The notes below the pieces were generated by a model. The model was not told where the DNA came from and made no database searches. It saw nothing but the letters and a program-made list of their open reading frames with translations. The translations under genes and the position numbers were made by a program. Of a stretch of DNA of 64,000 nt, positions 1 to 8,807 are shown in pieces. How positions within the stretch are numbered: the stretch's first letter is position 1; the number at the start of each line of letters is the position of its first letter. Source of the stretch: Desulfopila inferna (lineage in GTDB: Bacteria > Desulfobacterota > Desulfobulbia > Desulfobulbales > Desulfocapsaceae); the NCBI RefSeq assembly GCF_016919005.1, contig NZ_JAFFQE010000005.1, forward strand, positions 298,350 to 362,349, written 5' to 3'.

Positions 1-716
1 CCTTCACCTGTGGAGCGTGGACGGAAGATGTTAACGGCACCACCACATGCTATCAGGGCGGCTTTACAACGGAAAACGTGTACTTTGTTTTCACGGGTGG
101 AGAAACCGGCAGCTCCAGCAATCTGGTTCGGCTTGTTCTTGTCGAGCAGGAGCTTAACGATGAAGACACGCTCAATGATATTGTCGGCGCCAAGAGCGGT
201 TGCAGCAGGTTCAGCCACAATGCACTTGTAGGATTCGCCGTTGATCATGATCTGCCATTTTCCTGTACGCACGGGAGTTCCACCTTCGCGCAGGGTCGGG
301 GCAGGCTTGGCACCGTCGAGGTTCTCGCCTTTATCGTCTTTCTTCCAAATTGGAAGTCCCCATTCCTCGAAAAGCTTAACCGATTCGTCTACGTGGCGGC
401 CACAGTCATAGATGAGATCTTCACGAACAACGCCCATGAGATCGTTGCGAACCATTTTCACATAGTTCTCAATCGGGTTCTCACCGATGTAGGTGTTAAT
501 AGCAGAAAGGCCCTGAGCTACAGCACCGGAGCGCTCCAAAGACGCCTTATCTACAAGAACGATCTTCAGATCTTCAGGTGCCCACTTCTTGATCTCAAAA
601 GCAGCGCCACAGGCAGCCATACCACCACCGATGATCATGACATCCACGTCATGCTCAACGACTTCCGGATTGACTACGGCTTTCAATTCACCTTTCGGTT
701 TATTTGGTAATGCCAT
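1..716 (-). CDS. aprA: Adenylylsulfate (APS) reductase alpha subunit, partial
   Basis: This is the N-terminal 238 codons of the flavoprotein subunit of dissimilatory APS reductase, which reduces APS to sulfite and AMP in the cytoplasm. The gene starts at the ATG at 716, 7 to 13 bases after a GGAG-type ribosome site, and runs off the left edge, so the C-terminal part is missing. The N-terminus reads MALPNKPKGELKAVV and is followed by an FAD dinucleotide-binding stretch, IIGGGMAACGAA, then RSGAVAQGL and the CGG segment typical of the AprA/fumarate reductase flavoprotein fold. It lies 59 bases downstream of aprB, the usual B-A order in sulfate reducers, and is presumably cotranscribed with it. 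Identity is very likely because of the pairing with AprB. Confidence 0.96.
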   Translation of the reverse strand, partial: MALPNKPKGELKAVVNPEVVEHDVDVMIIGGGMAACGAAFEIKKWAPEDLKIVLVDKASLERSGAVAQGLSAINTYIGENPIENYVKMVRNDLMGVVREDLIYDCGRHVDESVKLFEEWGLPIWKKDDKGENLDGAKPAPTLREGGTPVRTGKWQIMINGESYKCIVAEPAATALGADNIIERVFIVKLLLDKNKPNQIAGAAGFSTRENKVHVFRCKAALIACGGAVNIFRPRSTGE

Positions 717-775
717 ATTTAAATCTCCTTATACCATAAAGATTTGTTTACGATTATACGATTCCAGCACGCCTT

Positions 776-1192
776 TTACTTAGGAGTTGGAAGATCGGCC
801 TCAAGAAGCAGACATTCGTCATCCAGACTTGCACCCTTTTCACCTACATAGCCATTAGCGGCACCTTCTGCCGTTGTGCGGATGGGGAACTTAAAGCGTT
901 TCATCGCGCCATTACGGAACTTGACCGTCCACATAATGGAATCGGAAGACCTCATTGGGTGTACCTGCCCACCCATTGGTACGAAGTCATCGTATCCACG
1001 TACAAAGATCGCACCCTGCGGACAAATCTTAACGCAGGAATAGCATTCCCAGCATGCGTCGGGCTCTTGATTATAAGCCAGCATCTCTTCAACGTTCAAA
1101 ACCATCAGATCGTTGGGACAGATGTACATGCATGCGGTTTTGTCTCCGCCCTTGCAACCGTCGCATTTGGAAGGATCTACATAACTTGGCAT
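776..1192 (-). CDS. aprB: Adenylylsulfate (APS) reductase beta subunit
   Basis: The 138-residue iron-sulfur subunit of dissimilatory APS reductase passes electrons to the FAD in AprA. Two 4Fe-4S motifs are visible: cysteines 10, 13, 21 and 25 (the first cluster, with the long insertion typical of AprB), and cysteines 47, 50, 53 and 57. The C-terminal tail after residue 100 is the extension that wraps around AprA in known structures. A near-perfect ribosome site (GAGGAGGT) precedes the ATG. It is the first gene of the aprBA unit, behind a promoter at 1406-1434 and a roughly 200-base leader containing hairpins. Confidence 0.97.
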   Translation of the reverse strand: MPSYVDPSKCDGCKGGDKTACMYICPNDLMVLNVEEMLAYNQEPDACWECYSCVKICPQGAIFVRGYDDFVPMGGQVHPMRSSDSIMWTVKFRNGAMKRFKFPIRTTAEGAANGYVGEKGASLDDECLLLEADLPTPK

Positions 1193-1225
1193 TAAACTAC
1201 CTCCTCAGTTAGTTTTAACTGTTGT

Positions 1226-1245
1226 GATCCTGCCCTTGCAGGATC
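1226..1245 (-). promoter_or_regulatory. hairpin in the aprBA leader, 8-bp stem
   Basis: GATCCTGC (1226-1233) and GCAGGATC (1238-1245) form a perfect 8-bp stem with a 4-base loop, about 35 bases upstream of the aprB start codon. No T-run follows on the minus strand, so it is more likely an mRNA stability or translation element than a terminator. Confidence 0.5.
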
Positions 1246-1310
1246 CACTTAACCTAGACACATCTATTCGTACAACAAAAATACAGCCGTGATTTTACAT
1301 CTTGATTCAA

Positions 1311-1328
1311 GGTTAGCTAAGGCTAACC
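1311..1328 (-). promoter_or_regulatory. inverted repeat in the aprBA leader, 7-bp arms
   Basis: GGTTAGC (1311-1317), a 4-base spacer and GCTAACC (1322-1328) form a perfect inverted repeat inside the predicted aprBA leader. It could be an RNA hairpin or a protein-binding operator; the sequence does not decide between them. Confidence 0.45.
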
Positions 1329-1405
1329 AGTCGAAATCCAAATATAAAGAAACTACTTATTGAATCACTTCAAAAATGAACGGTGACTCATTTTTTCAAG
1401 TCTGA

Positions 1406-1434
1406 CATATAATTTGTTGCCGGGATATTGTCAA
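1406..1434 (-). promoter_or_regulatory. sigma70-type promoter of aprBA
   Basis: On the minus strand a perfect -35 box TTGACA (1429-1434) is followed, after exactly 17 bases, by TATATG (1406-1411) as the -10 box. Transcription would start near 1399 and give a leader of about 200 bases before aprB. This is the strongest minus-strand promoter match between ftsK and aprB. Confidence 0.7.
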
Positions 1435-1462
1435 GAAAATTCAGCACTGATGCCTGCTGTGC

Positions 1463-3592
1463 TCACTCATAATTTTGACGAACCAGGACTTCGCGCGGCT
1501 TGGACCCATCTGCGGGTCCCACAATTCCCTCCCGTTCCATTTTTTCGATCATTCTCGCCGCCCGGTTGTACCCTATGCGCAGGCGCCTCTGGATCATGGA
1601 AATCGAGGCACCACCCGCCTCACCAACAACGGCTACGGCCTCGTCATACCGGTCGTCATAATCCTCATCGTTATCTCCTCCGGCGGCCTCATTGCCTTTC
1701 TCGACTTCCTCTATCACGGATTCATCATACGTTGCCGCACCCTGATTCTTCCAGAAATCAATGAGATCAGACGTTTCTTTCTCAGAAATATATGCTCCAT
1801 GGATTCGCTTCAACGAACTGCTGCCGGGAGGAAGGTAAAGCATGTCACCCGCTCCAAGAAGATGTTCGGCACCCGAGGTGTCGATGATGGTGCGGGAATC
1901 AACTTTTGATGACACCTTAAAGGAAATACGGGTAGGAAAGTTGGCTTTGATCAACCCGGTTAAGACATCAACGGAAGGACGCTGGGTTGCCAGAATGAGA
2001 TGGATCCCGGCTGCTCTGGCCATTTGGGCCAGCCGGGCGATGGCGGATTCGACATCTTTTGAGGCAACCATCATCAAGTCTGCTAATTCATCTACAATAA
2101 TGACGATATACGGCATTTTTTCAGCAGCTATTTCATTGTAGCTTTGAAAGCTTTTCACCTTGGCCTCCTCCAGGGCGCGATACCGTCTTTCCATCTCGCG
2201 CACGGCCCACATTAAAGCTCTGGAGGCAAGTTTCGGTTCAACAACAACAGGATGGAGCAGGTGGGGAATACCCTCATATCCGGAAAGCTCAATGCGTTTG
2301 GGATCCACCATGAGTATGCGGACTTCTTCCGGGGTCGCATTGAAAAGAATAGAGGAAATAATGGTATTTATAGCCACGCTTTTGCCGGCACCGGTAGCCC
2401 CTGCTATAAGTAAATGAGGCATTTTCGAGAGATCGGCTAGAGCAGTGTTGCCGACAACGTCCAGTCCCAGCGCTATGGTGAGTTTCCCTGTGCTCTGCCG
2501 ATAGCTCTCGGAGCTCAACAGGTCCCGAATATAGACAATTTGTCTATCCTCATTGGGAATTTCTATTCCCAGGGCGGCCTTGCCGGGAATCGATCCCACC
2601 ACCCTTACCGACTGAGCCTTGAGCCCCAGAGCGAGATCATCTGCCAGACCGGCTATTTTGTTGATTTTGACTCCAGGTGCCGGAGAATACTCATAGGTGG
2701 TCACCACCGGGCCCGGCGAAATGCCAACTACCGTTCCAGAAACACCAAAGTTTTTCAACTTTTGTTCCAGCTTTTTCGAGGTCTTGTAATAGGTCTCTTT
2801 AGCGACCTCTTTTTTCACCTGTTCATTTTTTCTAAGTAGAGACAATGGTGGAATTTTCCAGTCGCCACGCGCTACAGGAGCAAGGGCAAACTCCTCATCG
2901 CTCTGTTCATTCTCGATTCTTGCCAGCTCCTTTACAACCGGTATCGTACCTTCCCGTCCGGTCTGTCTCTGTTGTACAGACTGCTGCCGAGTCTCGTCGA
3001 CTCTCTTGAGCTTTGGTGGTTTTTTCAGACCATTCTTTCTTTTCCCGGTGAAGACTCGCAGAATAAAGGTGAAAAAACCACTAATAATCCGCCACAGTGA
3101 GGAGAACAGGCGATACGGGGAAAAATGGGTGGAGAGCATGAGCGAGATCAGAAACAGTAGGACTAGCGTCAGTACGGTACCGGGACCGCCTACAATCGAG
3201 AGCATCATGGTAAAAATGGTGCGCCCGAGGAAGCCGCCGCTATCGATAAAATTCTGCTGGTACAGGGAAAGAGAAGCCAACAGTCCGCAGAAGGAGAGAA
3301 CGGCACAGGTTATCCCCAAAGTTACCTGCGGCAGCCTTTCAAACGACATACTGGGACTGAAAAAAAGCATGGAAAGAAGCAGGATCAGAAAGGCCAGCAT
3401 ATAGGCTCCCATCCCGGTAAAACCAATGAGAAATTGAGCTATCAGAAGCCCCATTTCCCCACACCAGTTACCTTCCGTCGCCAGGGAATACGAGAGAAGA
3501 CTCAAAAAAAGGAAGATAGCGAGAAAAATACCTAAAACAGCTATAAGTTCCTGTCGGAGACTGGGGCGGGATGCCCCATTTGCCTGTGCCAT
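1463..3592 (-). CDS. ftsK: DNA translocase FtsK/SpoIIIE family
   Basis: This 709-residue septal DNA pump moves the chromosome terminus during division. Four hydrophobic segments lie in residues 20-165, then a charged linker, then the motor domain with Walker A GATGAGKS near residue 400 and a Walker B in LMVDPKRIELSGYEG/VIIVDELADLM. The C-terminal 65 residues form the winged-helix gamma domain that reads KOPS-type sites. The length suits the short-linker SpoIIIE-like class rather than the 1300-residue enteric FtsK. The start at 3592 (MAQANG) is chosen because AGGAG lies about 10 bases upstream and the extra 37 codons upstream do not look like FtsK. It is separated from nusB by 348 bases and is probably transcribed separately. 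Confidence 0.95.
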   Translation of the reverse strand: MAQANGASRPSLRQELIAVLGIFLAIFLFLSLLSYSLATEGNWCGEMGLLIAQFLIGFTGMGAYMLAFLILLLSMLFFSPSMSFERLPQVTLGITCAVLSFCGLLASLSLYQQNFIDSGGFLGRTIFTMMLSIVGGPGTVLTLVLLFLISLMLSTHFSPYRLFSSLWRIISGFFTFILRVFTGKRKNGLKKPPKLKRVDETRQQSVQQRQTGREGTIPVVKELARIENEQSDEEFALAPVARGDWKIPPLSLLRKNEQVKKEVAKETYYKTSKKLEQKLKNFGVSGTVVGISPGPVVTTYEYSPAPGVKINKIAGLADDLALGLKAQSVRVVGSIPGKAALGIEIPNEDRQIVYIRDLLSSESYRQSTGKLTIALGLDVVGNTALADLSKMPHLLIAGATGAGKSVAINTIISSILFNATPEEVRILMVDPKRIELSGYEGIPHLLHPVVVEPKLASRALMWAVREMERRYRALEEAKVKSFQSYNEIAAEKMPYIVIIVDELADLMMVASKDVESAIARLAQMARAAGIHLILATQRPSVDVLTGLIKANFPTRISFKVSSKVDSRTIIDTSGAEHLLGAGDMLYLPPGSSSLKRIHGAYISEKETSDLIDFWKNQGAATYDESVIEEVEKGNEAAGGDNDEDYDDRYDEAVAVVGEAGGASISMIQRRLRIGYNRAARMIEKMEREGIVGPADGSKPREVLVRQNYE

Positions 3593-3940
3593 GATAACAA
3601 AACTCCTGCGTATATTGTGTGCATGACCTGCACTATCACTGAAGAGGATCAAGAGGTGATCCCAGTCTTTCATGAAGATGGGAACGATGGGAAACGACAG
3701 CACCCGAACCCGAAAAATCTAAAAATCTGCATCTCCGGAAATTCCAGATACGCCGGAGGACGAACAGAGGTATATTGTCTTAGAAAATTCCTTCCTAATA
3801 TTTAAAGAAGAATATTTTCTGGATAGTGTCCCTCTGAGAAAAGGCGCAGCGGGCAGATATAATTATTGTATTGTTCAGGTGTAATAGGAAAATTACTAAA
3901 ATGCAAGTTGATCTCTCCTCACCGGGTGGAAAAGAAGAAA
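3593..3940. other. intergenic region between ftsK and nusB
   Basis: No convincing gene is seen. A weak inverted repeat CTCCGG (3733-3738) / CCGGAG (3753-3758) lies downstream of nusB on the minus strand and may help terminate the rib-nusB transcript. The ftsK ribosome site is at its left end. Confidence 0.5.
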
Positions 3941-4366
3941 TCAGGCGGGAATATGCTTCTTGACGGCATCCAGGATGCCGTTTACAAAGGATGGTGATTC
4001 AGCGCTGCCATAGCGTTTGGCGATCTCAACCGCTTCATTGATGGCAACCTGATGAGGTACATCGTCACTGTAGAGTATTTCACTGACGGCAATGCGCAGC
4101 AGGTTCCTATCGCAATAGGCGATTCGCTCCAGTCTCCAGTTGGTGGCGCACCGGCGAATAATATCATCGATATCCTGGCGATTGATCAGGGTGTTTCTAA
4201 GGAGTTCTATCGCATAGGCCCTGGCCTTACGGTTCACCTGATACATCTCCCGGAAATGATCGAAACGCTCTTCAAGGTCAGCCGGGTCTTGCTCCATCTT
4301 GCTGCAGAAATCATCCTGAAAGAGAAACTGCAGAGCGGCTTCCCGCGCTTTTCGTCTAGTGCCCAT
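3941..4366 (-). CDS. nusB: Transcription antitermination factor NusB
   Basis: This 141-residue RNA-binding protein acts with NusE/S10 on boxA RNA in ribosomal antitermination complexes. The all-helical NusB fold is recognised from the N-terminal RRKAREAALQFLFQ and the C-terminal ILYSDDVPHQVAINEAVEIAKRYG and FVNGILD signatures. It is the last gene of the ribE-ribBA-ribH-nusB group; ribH-nusB adjacency is common in proteobacteria. An intrinsic-terminator-like hairpin (4394-4424) lies only about 28 bases upstream of its ATG, so its expression may depend on read-through. Confidence 0.95.
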   Translation of the reverse strand: MGTRRKAREAALQFLFQDDFCSKMEQDPADLEERFDHFREMYQVNRKARAYAIELLRNTLINRQDIDDIIRRCATNWRLERIAYCDRNLLRIAVSEILYSDDVPHQVAINEAVEIAKRYGSAESPSFVNGILDAVKKHIPA

Positions 4367-4380
4367 GAAAAAAATGTTCC

Positions 4381-4424
4381 AAAAAAAGAAGAAGGAGCAA
4401 TCCCGTATGATTTAGGATTGCTCC
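4381..4424 (-). terminator. intrinsic terminator-like hairpin between ribH and nusB
   Basis: GGAGCAATCC (4394-4403) and GGATTGCTCC (4415-4424) form a perfect 10-bp stem with an 11-base loop. On the minus strand the stem is followed by TTCTTCTTTTTTT (complement of 4381-4393), as in a Rho-independent terminator. It sits between two genes transcribed in the same direction. Confidence 0.7.
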
Positions 4425-4486
4425 GATTAGATAGTATGATTCGTAGTATGATACTTTATTAGTGCAGCAGCGGCAATGTGGTAGTA

Positions 4487-4954
4487 TCAATTCAGGCTGG
4501 TAACGAGATTGGCCATCTCTATTGCGGCAACCGCCACTTCAGCACCTTTGTTACCGGCCTTGGTTCCCGCCCGCTCAATCGCCTGTTCTATCGTCTCCGT
4601 GGTCAATACCCCAAAAAGCACGGGAACTCCGGTCTCCAGTCCCACCTGAGCCGCCCCCTTGGAGACCTCGCTGACGACGACATCGAAATGGGGCGTCGCT
4701 CCGCGGATAACGACACCAAGGCAGATTACCGCGTCATATTTTTGGGATTCGGCAAACTTTTTGGCTACCAGAGGAATCTCAAAGGCACCTGGTACTCTGG
4801 CGATGTCGATATCAGCCTGCGCTGCACCTGAGCGAGTCAGGGTGTCGAGTGCTCCCTCAAGCAATTTTTCTGAAATAAACGAGTTAAAACGTGCTATAAC
4901 GATAGCAAATTTTTTCCCGTCAGCATTTAAATTTCCTTCAATCACGTTTGCCAT
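4487..4954 (-). CDS. ribH: 6,7-dimethyl-8-ribityllumazine synthase
   Basis: The 155-residue enzyme condenses 5-amino-6-ribitylaminouracil with dihydroxybutanone phosphate in the penultimate step of riboflavin synthesis, usually as a 60-mer or pentamer. Family signatures are [20 protein letters not shown], the [11 protein letters not shown] substrate loop, [14 protein letters not shown] and [11 protein letters not shown]. It follows ribBA by 52 bases in a flavin operon with ribE upstream, so all substrates are made by neighbours except for the ribD step. Confidence 0.97.
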   Translation of the reverse strand: MANVIEGNLNADGKKFAIVIARFNSFISEKLLEGALDTLTRSGAAQADIDIARVPGAFEIPLVAKKFAESQKYDAVICLGVVIRGATPHFDVVVSEVSKGAAQVGLETGVPVLFGVLTTETIEQAIERAGTKAGNKGAEVAVAAIEMANLVTSLN

Positions 4955-5006
4955 TTTTTTCCGCGCCTTTGGTAATTATTTTTGATATTCATTTCTAATA
5001 AATATA

Positions 5007-6230
5007 TTAATCATCGCTCACTTCTATGAGATGACCCATCCGATCTCGCTTACAGAGAAGATAACTCTTATTCTCTATATTAGCCTCCATTTCCAGGGGG
5101 AGCCTGGCAACGACTTCAATGCCGTAGCCTTCGAGGCCGATAATCTTCTTGGGATTATTGGTAAGCAGCCCCATTTTCCTCACACCGAGATCACGTAATA
5201 TTTGAGCACCGATGCCATAATTCCGCAAATCAGCCTTAAAGCCAAGCTTGATGTTCGCCTCTACGGTATCCATCTGCTCGTCATCCTGAAGTTTATAGGC
5301 TCTCAGCTTATTGACCAGACCAATGCCGCGACCTTCCTGGCGCATGTATAAAATTACACCGCATCCCTCCTGATCGACCATTCTCATCGCCGCGTCAAGC
5401 TGCAGTCCGCAGTCACAGCGTGAAGAGCCGAAAACATCTCCGGTCAGACATTCTGAGTGAACCCGCACCAGTATTCTCTTGTCCGGGTCTATCTCACCTT
5501 TGACCAGGGCGAGGTGCTCATGATCATCCACGTCGTTGGTGTAGACAATGGCCTTGAATTCCCCGGCATTTTGGGTAGGAATGCGAGCCTCCGCAGCGCG
5601 GTGAATCAAAACATCCTCCCGGAGCCGATAAGCGACCAGATCGGCAATAGTCGCAATTTTGAGACCGTGTTCCGCGGAAAACTTCTCCAAATCCGGCATC
5701 CTGGCCATGGTGCCGTCTTCATTCATAATTTCACAGATCACTCCGGCGGTGCGCACTCCGGCCAGCCTGGCCAGATCGACAGAACCTTCCGTTTGGCCGG
5801 TTCGGACCAGCACGCCGCCTTCGCGCGCCTTCAGCGGGAAGATATGCCCCGGGCTGATAATGTCATGCGGTTTTGCCTCAGGATGGACAGCGGCAAGTAC
5901 CGTTCTGGCGCGATCTGCTGCGGAAATCCCGGTTGACACCCCGGTTCGGGCTTCTATACTGATAGTGAATCCGGTACCAAACGGTGACTTGTTCTGCGAC
6001 ACCATCATCGGCAGATCAAGCTGTTCGATGATATCAGGGCTCAAGGTAAGACAGATCAGGCCACGTCCATTGGTTGCCATGAAATTTATTGCTTCAGGCG
6101 TTACCGCCTCTGCCGCCATGCAGAGATCACCCTCATTTTCGCGATCTTCATCATCCACCAGGATGATCATCTTTCCTGCTTTAATATCCTCAATTACATC
6201 TTCTATCGGACTGATGGCCATAATACTCAC
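5007..6230 (-). CDS. ribBA: Bifunctional DHBP synthase / GTP cyclohydrolase II
   Basis: The 407-residue fusion catalyses both entry reactions of riboflavin synthesis. Residues 1-205 are the RibB domain, with VDDEDRENEGDL as the acidic metal-binding loop and PGHIFPLKAREGGVL; residues about 206-407 are the RibA domain, with the zinc-binding cysteines in SECLTGDVFGSSRCDCG and the RQEGRGIGL catalytic loop. Both active sites look intact. It lies 21 bases after ribE and 52 bases before ribH. The 407-residue length matches typical RibBA. Confidence 0.96.
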   Translation of the reverse strand: MSIMAISPIEDVIEDIKAGKMIILVDDEDRENEGDLCMAAEAVTPEAINFMATNGRGLICLTLSPDIIEQLDLPMMVSQNKSPFGTGFTISIEARTGVSTGISAADRARTVLAAVHPEAKPHDIISPGHIFPLKAREGGVLVRTGQTEGSVDLARLAGVRTAGVICEIMNEDGTMARMPDLEKFSAEHGLKIATIADLVAYRLREDVLIHRAAEARIPTQNAGEFKAIVYTNDVDDHEHLALVKGEIDPDKRILVRVHSECLTGDVFGSSRCDCGLQLDAAMRMVDQEGCGVILYMRQEGRGIGLVNKLRAYKLQDDEQMDTVEANIKLGFKADLRNYGIGAQILRDLGVRKMGLLTNNPKKIIGLEGYGIEVVARLPLEMEANIENKSYLLCKRDRMGHLIEVSDD

Positions 6231-6251
6231 ACATTTTTTAATTAACTGTTA

Positions 6252-6908
6252 CTAGAAAAACCCATGATCGGCGAGAAAACCCGGCCCAATATCGGTTGCG
6301 GCAGCCTCCTTGCCTTTTGACTTGGCTGCCATAAGCTTTTCCACATATTTGCCGATGATATCGACTTCAATATTTACAACGCTTCCTTTTTTCAACTGGC
6401 CAAGGGTGGTGATTTGCAGGGTATGAGGAATAATGGAAACTGAAAACCTCTGTTGCTCACAGTCATTTACCGTCAGACTTATTCCGTCGATGGCCACCGA
6501 TCCCTTCTCTATGATATATCTACTGAGTCTTTCCGCAAGGGCAAAAGTAAACAGGGTAAATTCACCTGCTTTCTTAACATCGACTACTTCGGCGGTACAA
6601 TCGATATGCCCTGAAACTATATGACCCCCAAGTCTGTCGGTTAGTCTCAGAGCCCTCTCCATGTTGACAATTCTTCCTACGCTCAACCGCCCCAGGGTGG
6701 TACGCGAAATGCTCTCAGGTGAAATATCGACGGAAAATCTTCTTTGTTCGATATCGTAGGCGGTGAGACAGCTTCCATTGACAGCTATTGATTCACCTTC
6801 CTGCGGATCAGCAAGATCAAAATCCGCCTGCAGCCGGAATACCAAGCCTCCGCCTCTACTTCTCTTCTCCAGCAGTCTACCTGTTCCTTCTATTATTCCG
6901 GTAAACAT
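6252..6908 (-). CDS. ribE: Riboflavin synthase, alpha chain
   Basis: The 218-residue enzyme dismutates two lumazines to riboflavin. It shows the two tandem lumazine-binding barrels, residues 1-96 and 97-195, each with a conserved SVDISPES / SVSIIPHT-type segment, and the invariant N-terminus MFTGIIE. It is followed closely by ribBA. A TPR gene ends 21 bases upstream, so the flavin genes appear to share one transcript with the TPR and DVU0298-like genes. Confidence 0.97.
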   Translation of the reverse strand: MFTGIIEGTGRLLEKRSRGGGLVFRLQADFDLADPQEGESIAVNGSCLTAYDIEQRRFSVDISPESISRTTLGRLSVGRIVNMERALRLTDRLGGHIVSGHIDCTAEVVDVKKAGEFTLFTFALAERLSRYIIEKGSVAIDGISLTVNDCEQQRFSVSIIPHTLQITTLGQLKKGSVVNIEVDIIGKYVEKLMAAKSKGKEAAATDIGPGFLADHGFF

Positions 6909-6929
6909 CGACTCCGCTCCCCAGCCATC

Positions 6930-7529
6930 TTAGGACCGCTTTTCCAGCTCTTCAGCCTTGTCAATATATTGGCCTGCGGTCTTCTCATGCTTGAAATTCC
7001 TGTGGATCGAGGCAATGGTCCGATATGCATCCGCAGCTTTGGCCACCTCACCTGATCTGACATATATATCAGCCATGTTCTCAATGATCTCAACGGTACC
7101 TTTGGGATCGTTATTTCTCTGATACAGTTCGATCAGGTCCAGGCACCGGCTAATCGCTTCTTTATACCGCTCTGTTTCCGTATAAACAAGTATAAACTGC
7201 CTTGAAAGTGCCGCAAGACTCAACGGATCGTGGAGTTTTCGGCATATCCCTTCAGCCCGCTGAAAATGCTTAAGTGCTTTTTCATACTCGCCGCGCTGCA
7301 CGCAGACTTTGCCCAGCTGATTTGAAGCATTGGCTATGCCGCTGTCGTTATTGTTCTCTTCAAAGCCAAGCAGAGCATTATGCAGGGCCACAGCTGCAGG
7401 CCCGGTCTCATTGCGCTCCAATAAGGTCTTGCCTTGTTCATATTCAGCCTGAACGGGGTCTGTGGCTGTTTTTTTCTGTCCCTCCGCCATCGGAGAAATT
7501 TCATTGATGTTTTGGATGGTGTTACTCAT
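6930..7529 (-). CDS. TPR-repeat protein of unknown role
   Basis: The 199-residue protein is soluble and helical, with about four tetratricopeptide repeats between residues 25 and 195 (for example ASNQLGKVCVQRGEYEKALKHF and ADIYVRSGEVAKAADAY). No signal peptide or catalytic motif is seen. Its ATG overlaps the stop of the upstream DVU0298-like gene by 8 bases (ATGAGTAA), which implies translational coupling and perhaps physical association with that protein. It is probably a scaffold or adaptor; its partner is unknown. Confidence 0.8.
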   Translation of the reverse strand: MSNTIQNINEISPMAEGQKKTATDPVQAEYEQGKTLLERNETGPAAVALHNALLGFEENNNDSGIANASNQLGKVCVQRGEYEKALKHFQRAEGICRKLHDPLSLAALSRQFILVYTETERYKEAISRCLDLIELYQRNNDPKGTVEIIENMADIYVRSGEVAKAADAYRTIASIHRNFKHEKTAGQYIDKAEELEKRS

Positions 7530-8655
7530 TTACTGTATCTCCGTGAATTGCTTTTATGGCTTTTGCAGCTTCTCGTGCAACATCTGTGTCGAAGCACTTG
7601 CCGTCTTCCCAGATGGTTAGAGGCGCATTATCATCGCTCAGTCCCATGAGCTGAATAGACGCCTCCGTGGCTTTGATCCTGCCAAGGAGACGGGCAATCT
7701 GGCCACGCACCTCAGCTCTGGGGTGATTGAGAAAGTGAAATAGATTAAAGAACGGTGTATCCCGGATAAGATCTGGTCGTTTTTTGGCTATTTCCGCCAA
7801 AGACCAGATGACCTGAACCTGGGTGGAGTCATCACCGAGATAGTTGAGCAGATGTTTGGTGAAGGCGCCGAATATGTCCGGACGCTCCGCGATTACCGAG
7901 CCAAGTGTTTCCACCATTCCCCAATTGGTTGCGGCGGAATCCGAGCACGCCTCGAACAATCTGTGCAGAAGCTCGGAAACCTGGCCAGGCTCGCGAGTCG
8001 AGAGGCGCGCTGAAACCTGGCCTATTAGCCAGGCGGTATGCCAGCGGCTCTCCTCGGCCGGATCATAGAGCCTCCGCTGCAGCAACCTTAAAGTCTTTTT
8101 ATCATCGAAACAGAGAGCGACCAGGCCGTCAATATCATTGTTTTCGGCCAGTTCATTTACCCGCTTCTTATTCGCCTTCTCCCGTTTTCTCTTAGGGTCG
8201 GGAGCCGGTTCAATGGCAACTTTTTCAATGGCTGCTCCCGCTGTTCCCGCAAAGGCCGCCTGCTTTTTGCTGCTAAGCCGCTCTACCAGTTCAGACATTT
8301 CAGTGTGCAGACGGATAAAGTAGAGAACGCCACGGGCAGGTCTGCCATCAATATTGCCCTTGTCCACAACCTGATGGGTTATCTCGTCATAGTTCTCCAC
8401 CCTGCCGGTGAGATAATCATCTTCCGGCAGAAGTTCCCAGGCCAGATCGGAATTATCGCCGCAGGCGTATACCAACGCTTCTACCAGAGCGGCGCCGACA
8501 TTATGACCTGTAACATCGCAGCAGTAAACGGCACCGCACTCGCAACGGCCCACCGGAAATTCATTCATTTTTCGCTGAACAGCATCACTTGCTTTGCCGA
8601 CTTTATGTCCGCAGAAAGGACACCAGGGAGGCTTCTTAATTATCTTTTTTCTCAT
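7522..8655 (-). CDS. DVU0298-like HEAT-repeat, Cys-rich protein
   Basis: The protein has 377 residues from the ATG at 8655. The N-terminus holds a CPFCG knuckle and a CECGAVYCCDVTG segment, suggesting a zinc ribbon. Residues about 150-370 form HEAT/PBS-lyase-type helical repeats (SRWHTAWLIGQVSA, TQVQVIWSLAEIA, RAEVRGQIARLLGRI). From memory this resembles the family called DVU0298, found mainly in sulfate reducers; no function is established. An in-frame GTG at 8763 preceded by AAAGG would add 36 residues that look unconserved, so the ATG is preferred although its ribosome site is weak. The gene overlaps the next TPR gene. Confidence 0.75.
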   Translation of the reverse strand: MRKKIIKKPPWCPFCGHKVGKASDAVQRKMNEFPVGRCECGAVYCCDVTGHNVGAALVEALVYACGDNSDLAWELLPEDDYLTGRVENYDEITHQVVDKGNIDGRPARGVLYFIRLHTEMSELVERLSSKKQAAFAGTAGAAIEKVAIEPAPDPKRKREKANKKRVNELAENNDIDGLVALCFDDKKTLRLLQRRLYDPAEESRWHTAWLIGQVSARLSTREPGQVSELLHRLFEACSDSAATNWGMVETLGSVIAERPDIFGAFTKHLLNYLGDDSTQVQVIWSLAEIAKKRPDLIRDTPFFNLFHFLNHPRAEVRGQIARLLGRIKATEASIQLMGLSDDNAPLTIWEDGKCFDTDVAREAAKAIKAIHGDTVNE

Positions 8656-8807
8656 TATTCCATACAATGACTTATACTCAGGGATTTCTTTTCCGCTTCC
8701 TGCCTGATAAGAATTCCCATAATTTACATCCTCGAGCAAGCATCTACCGAGGGATACTCCCACGAAGAACCTTTATTAAGGATCAAAGGTCGACCGGGCT
8801 GCAGACA

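Noticed and set aside
3617..3805. A 62-codon plus frame between ftsK and nusB
   Set aside because: No ribosome site, no recognisable motif and overlap with the ftsK upstream region.
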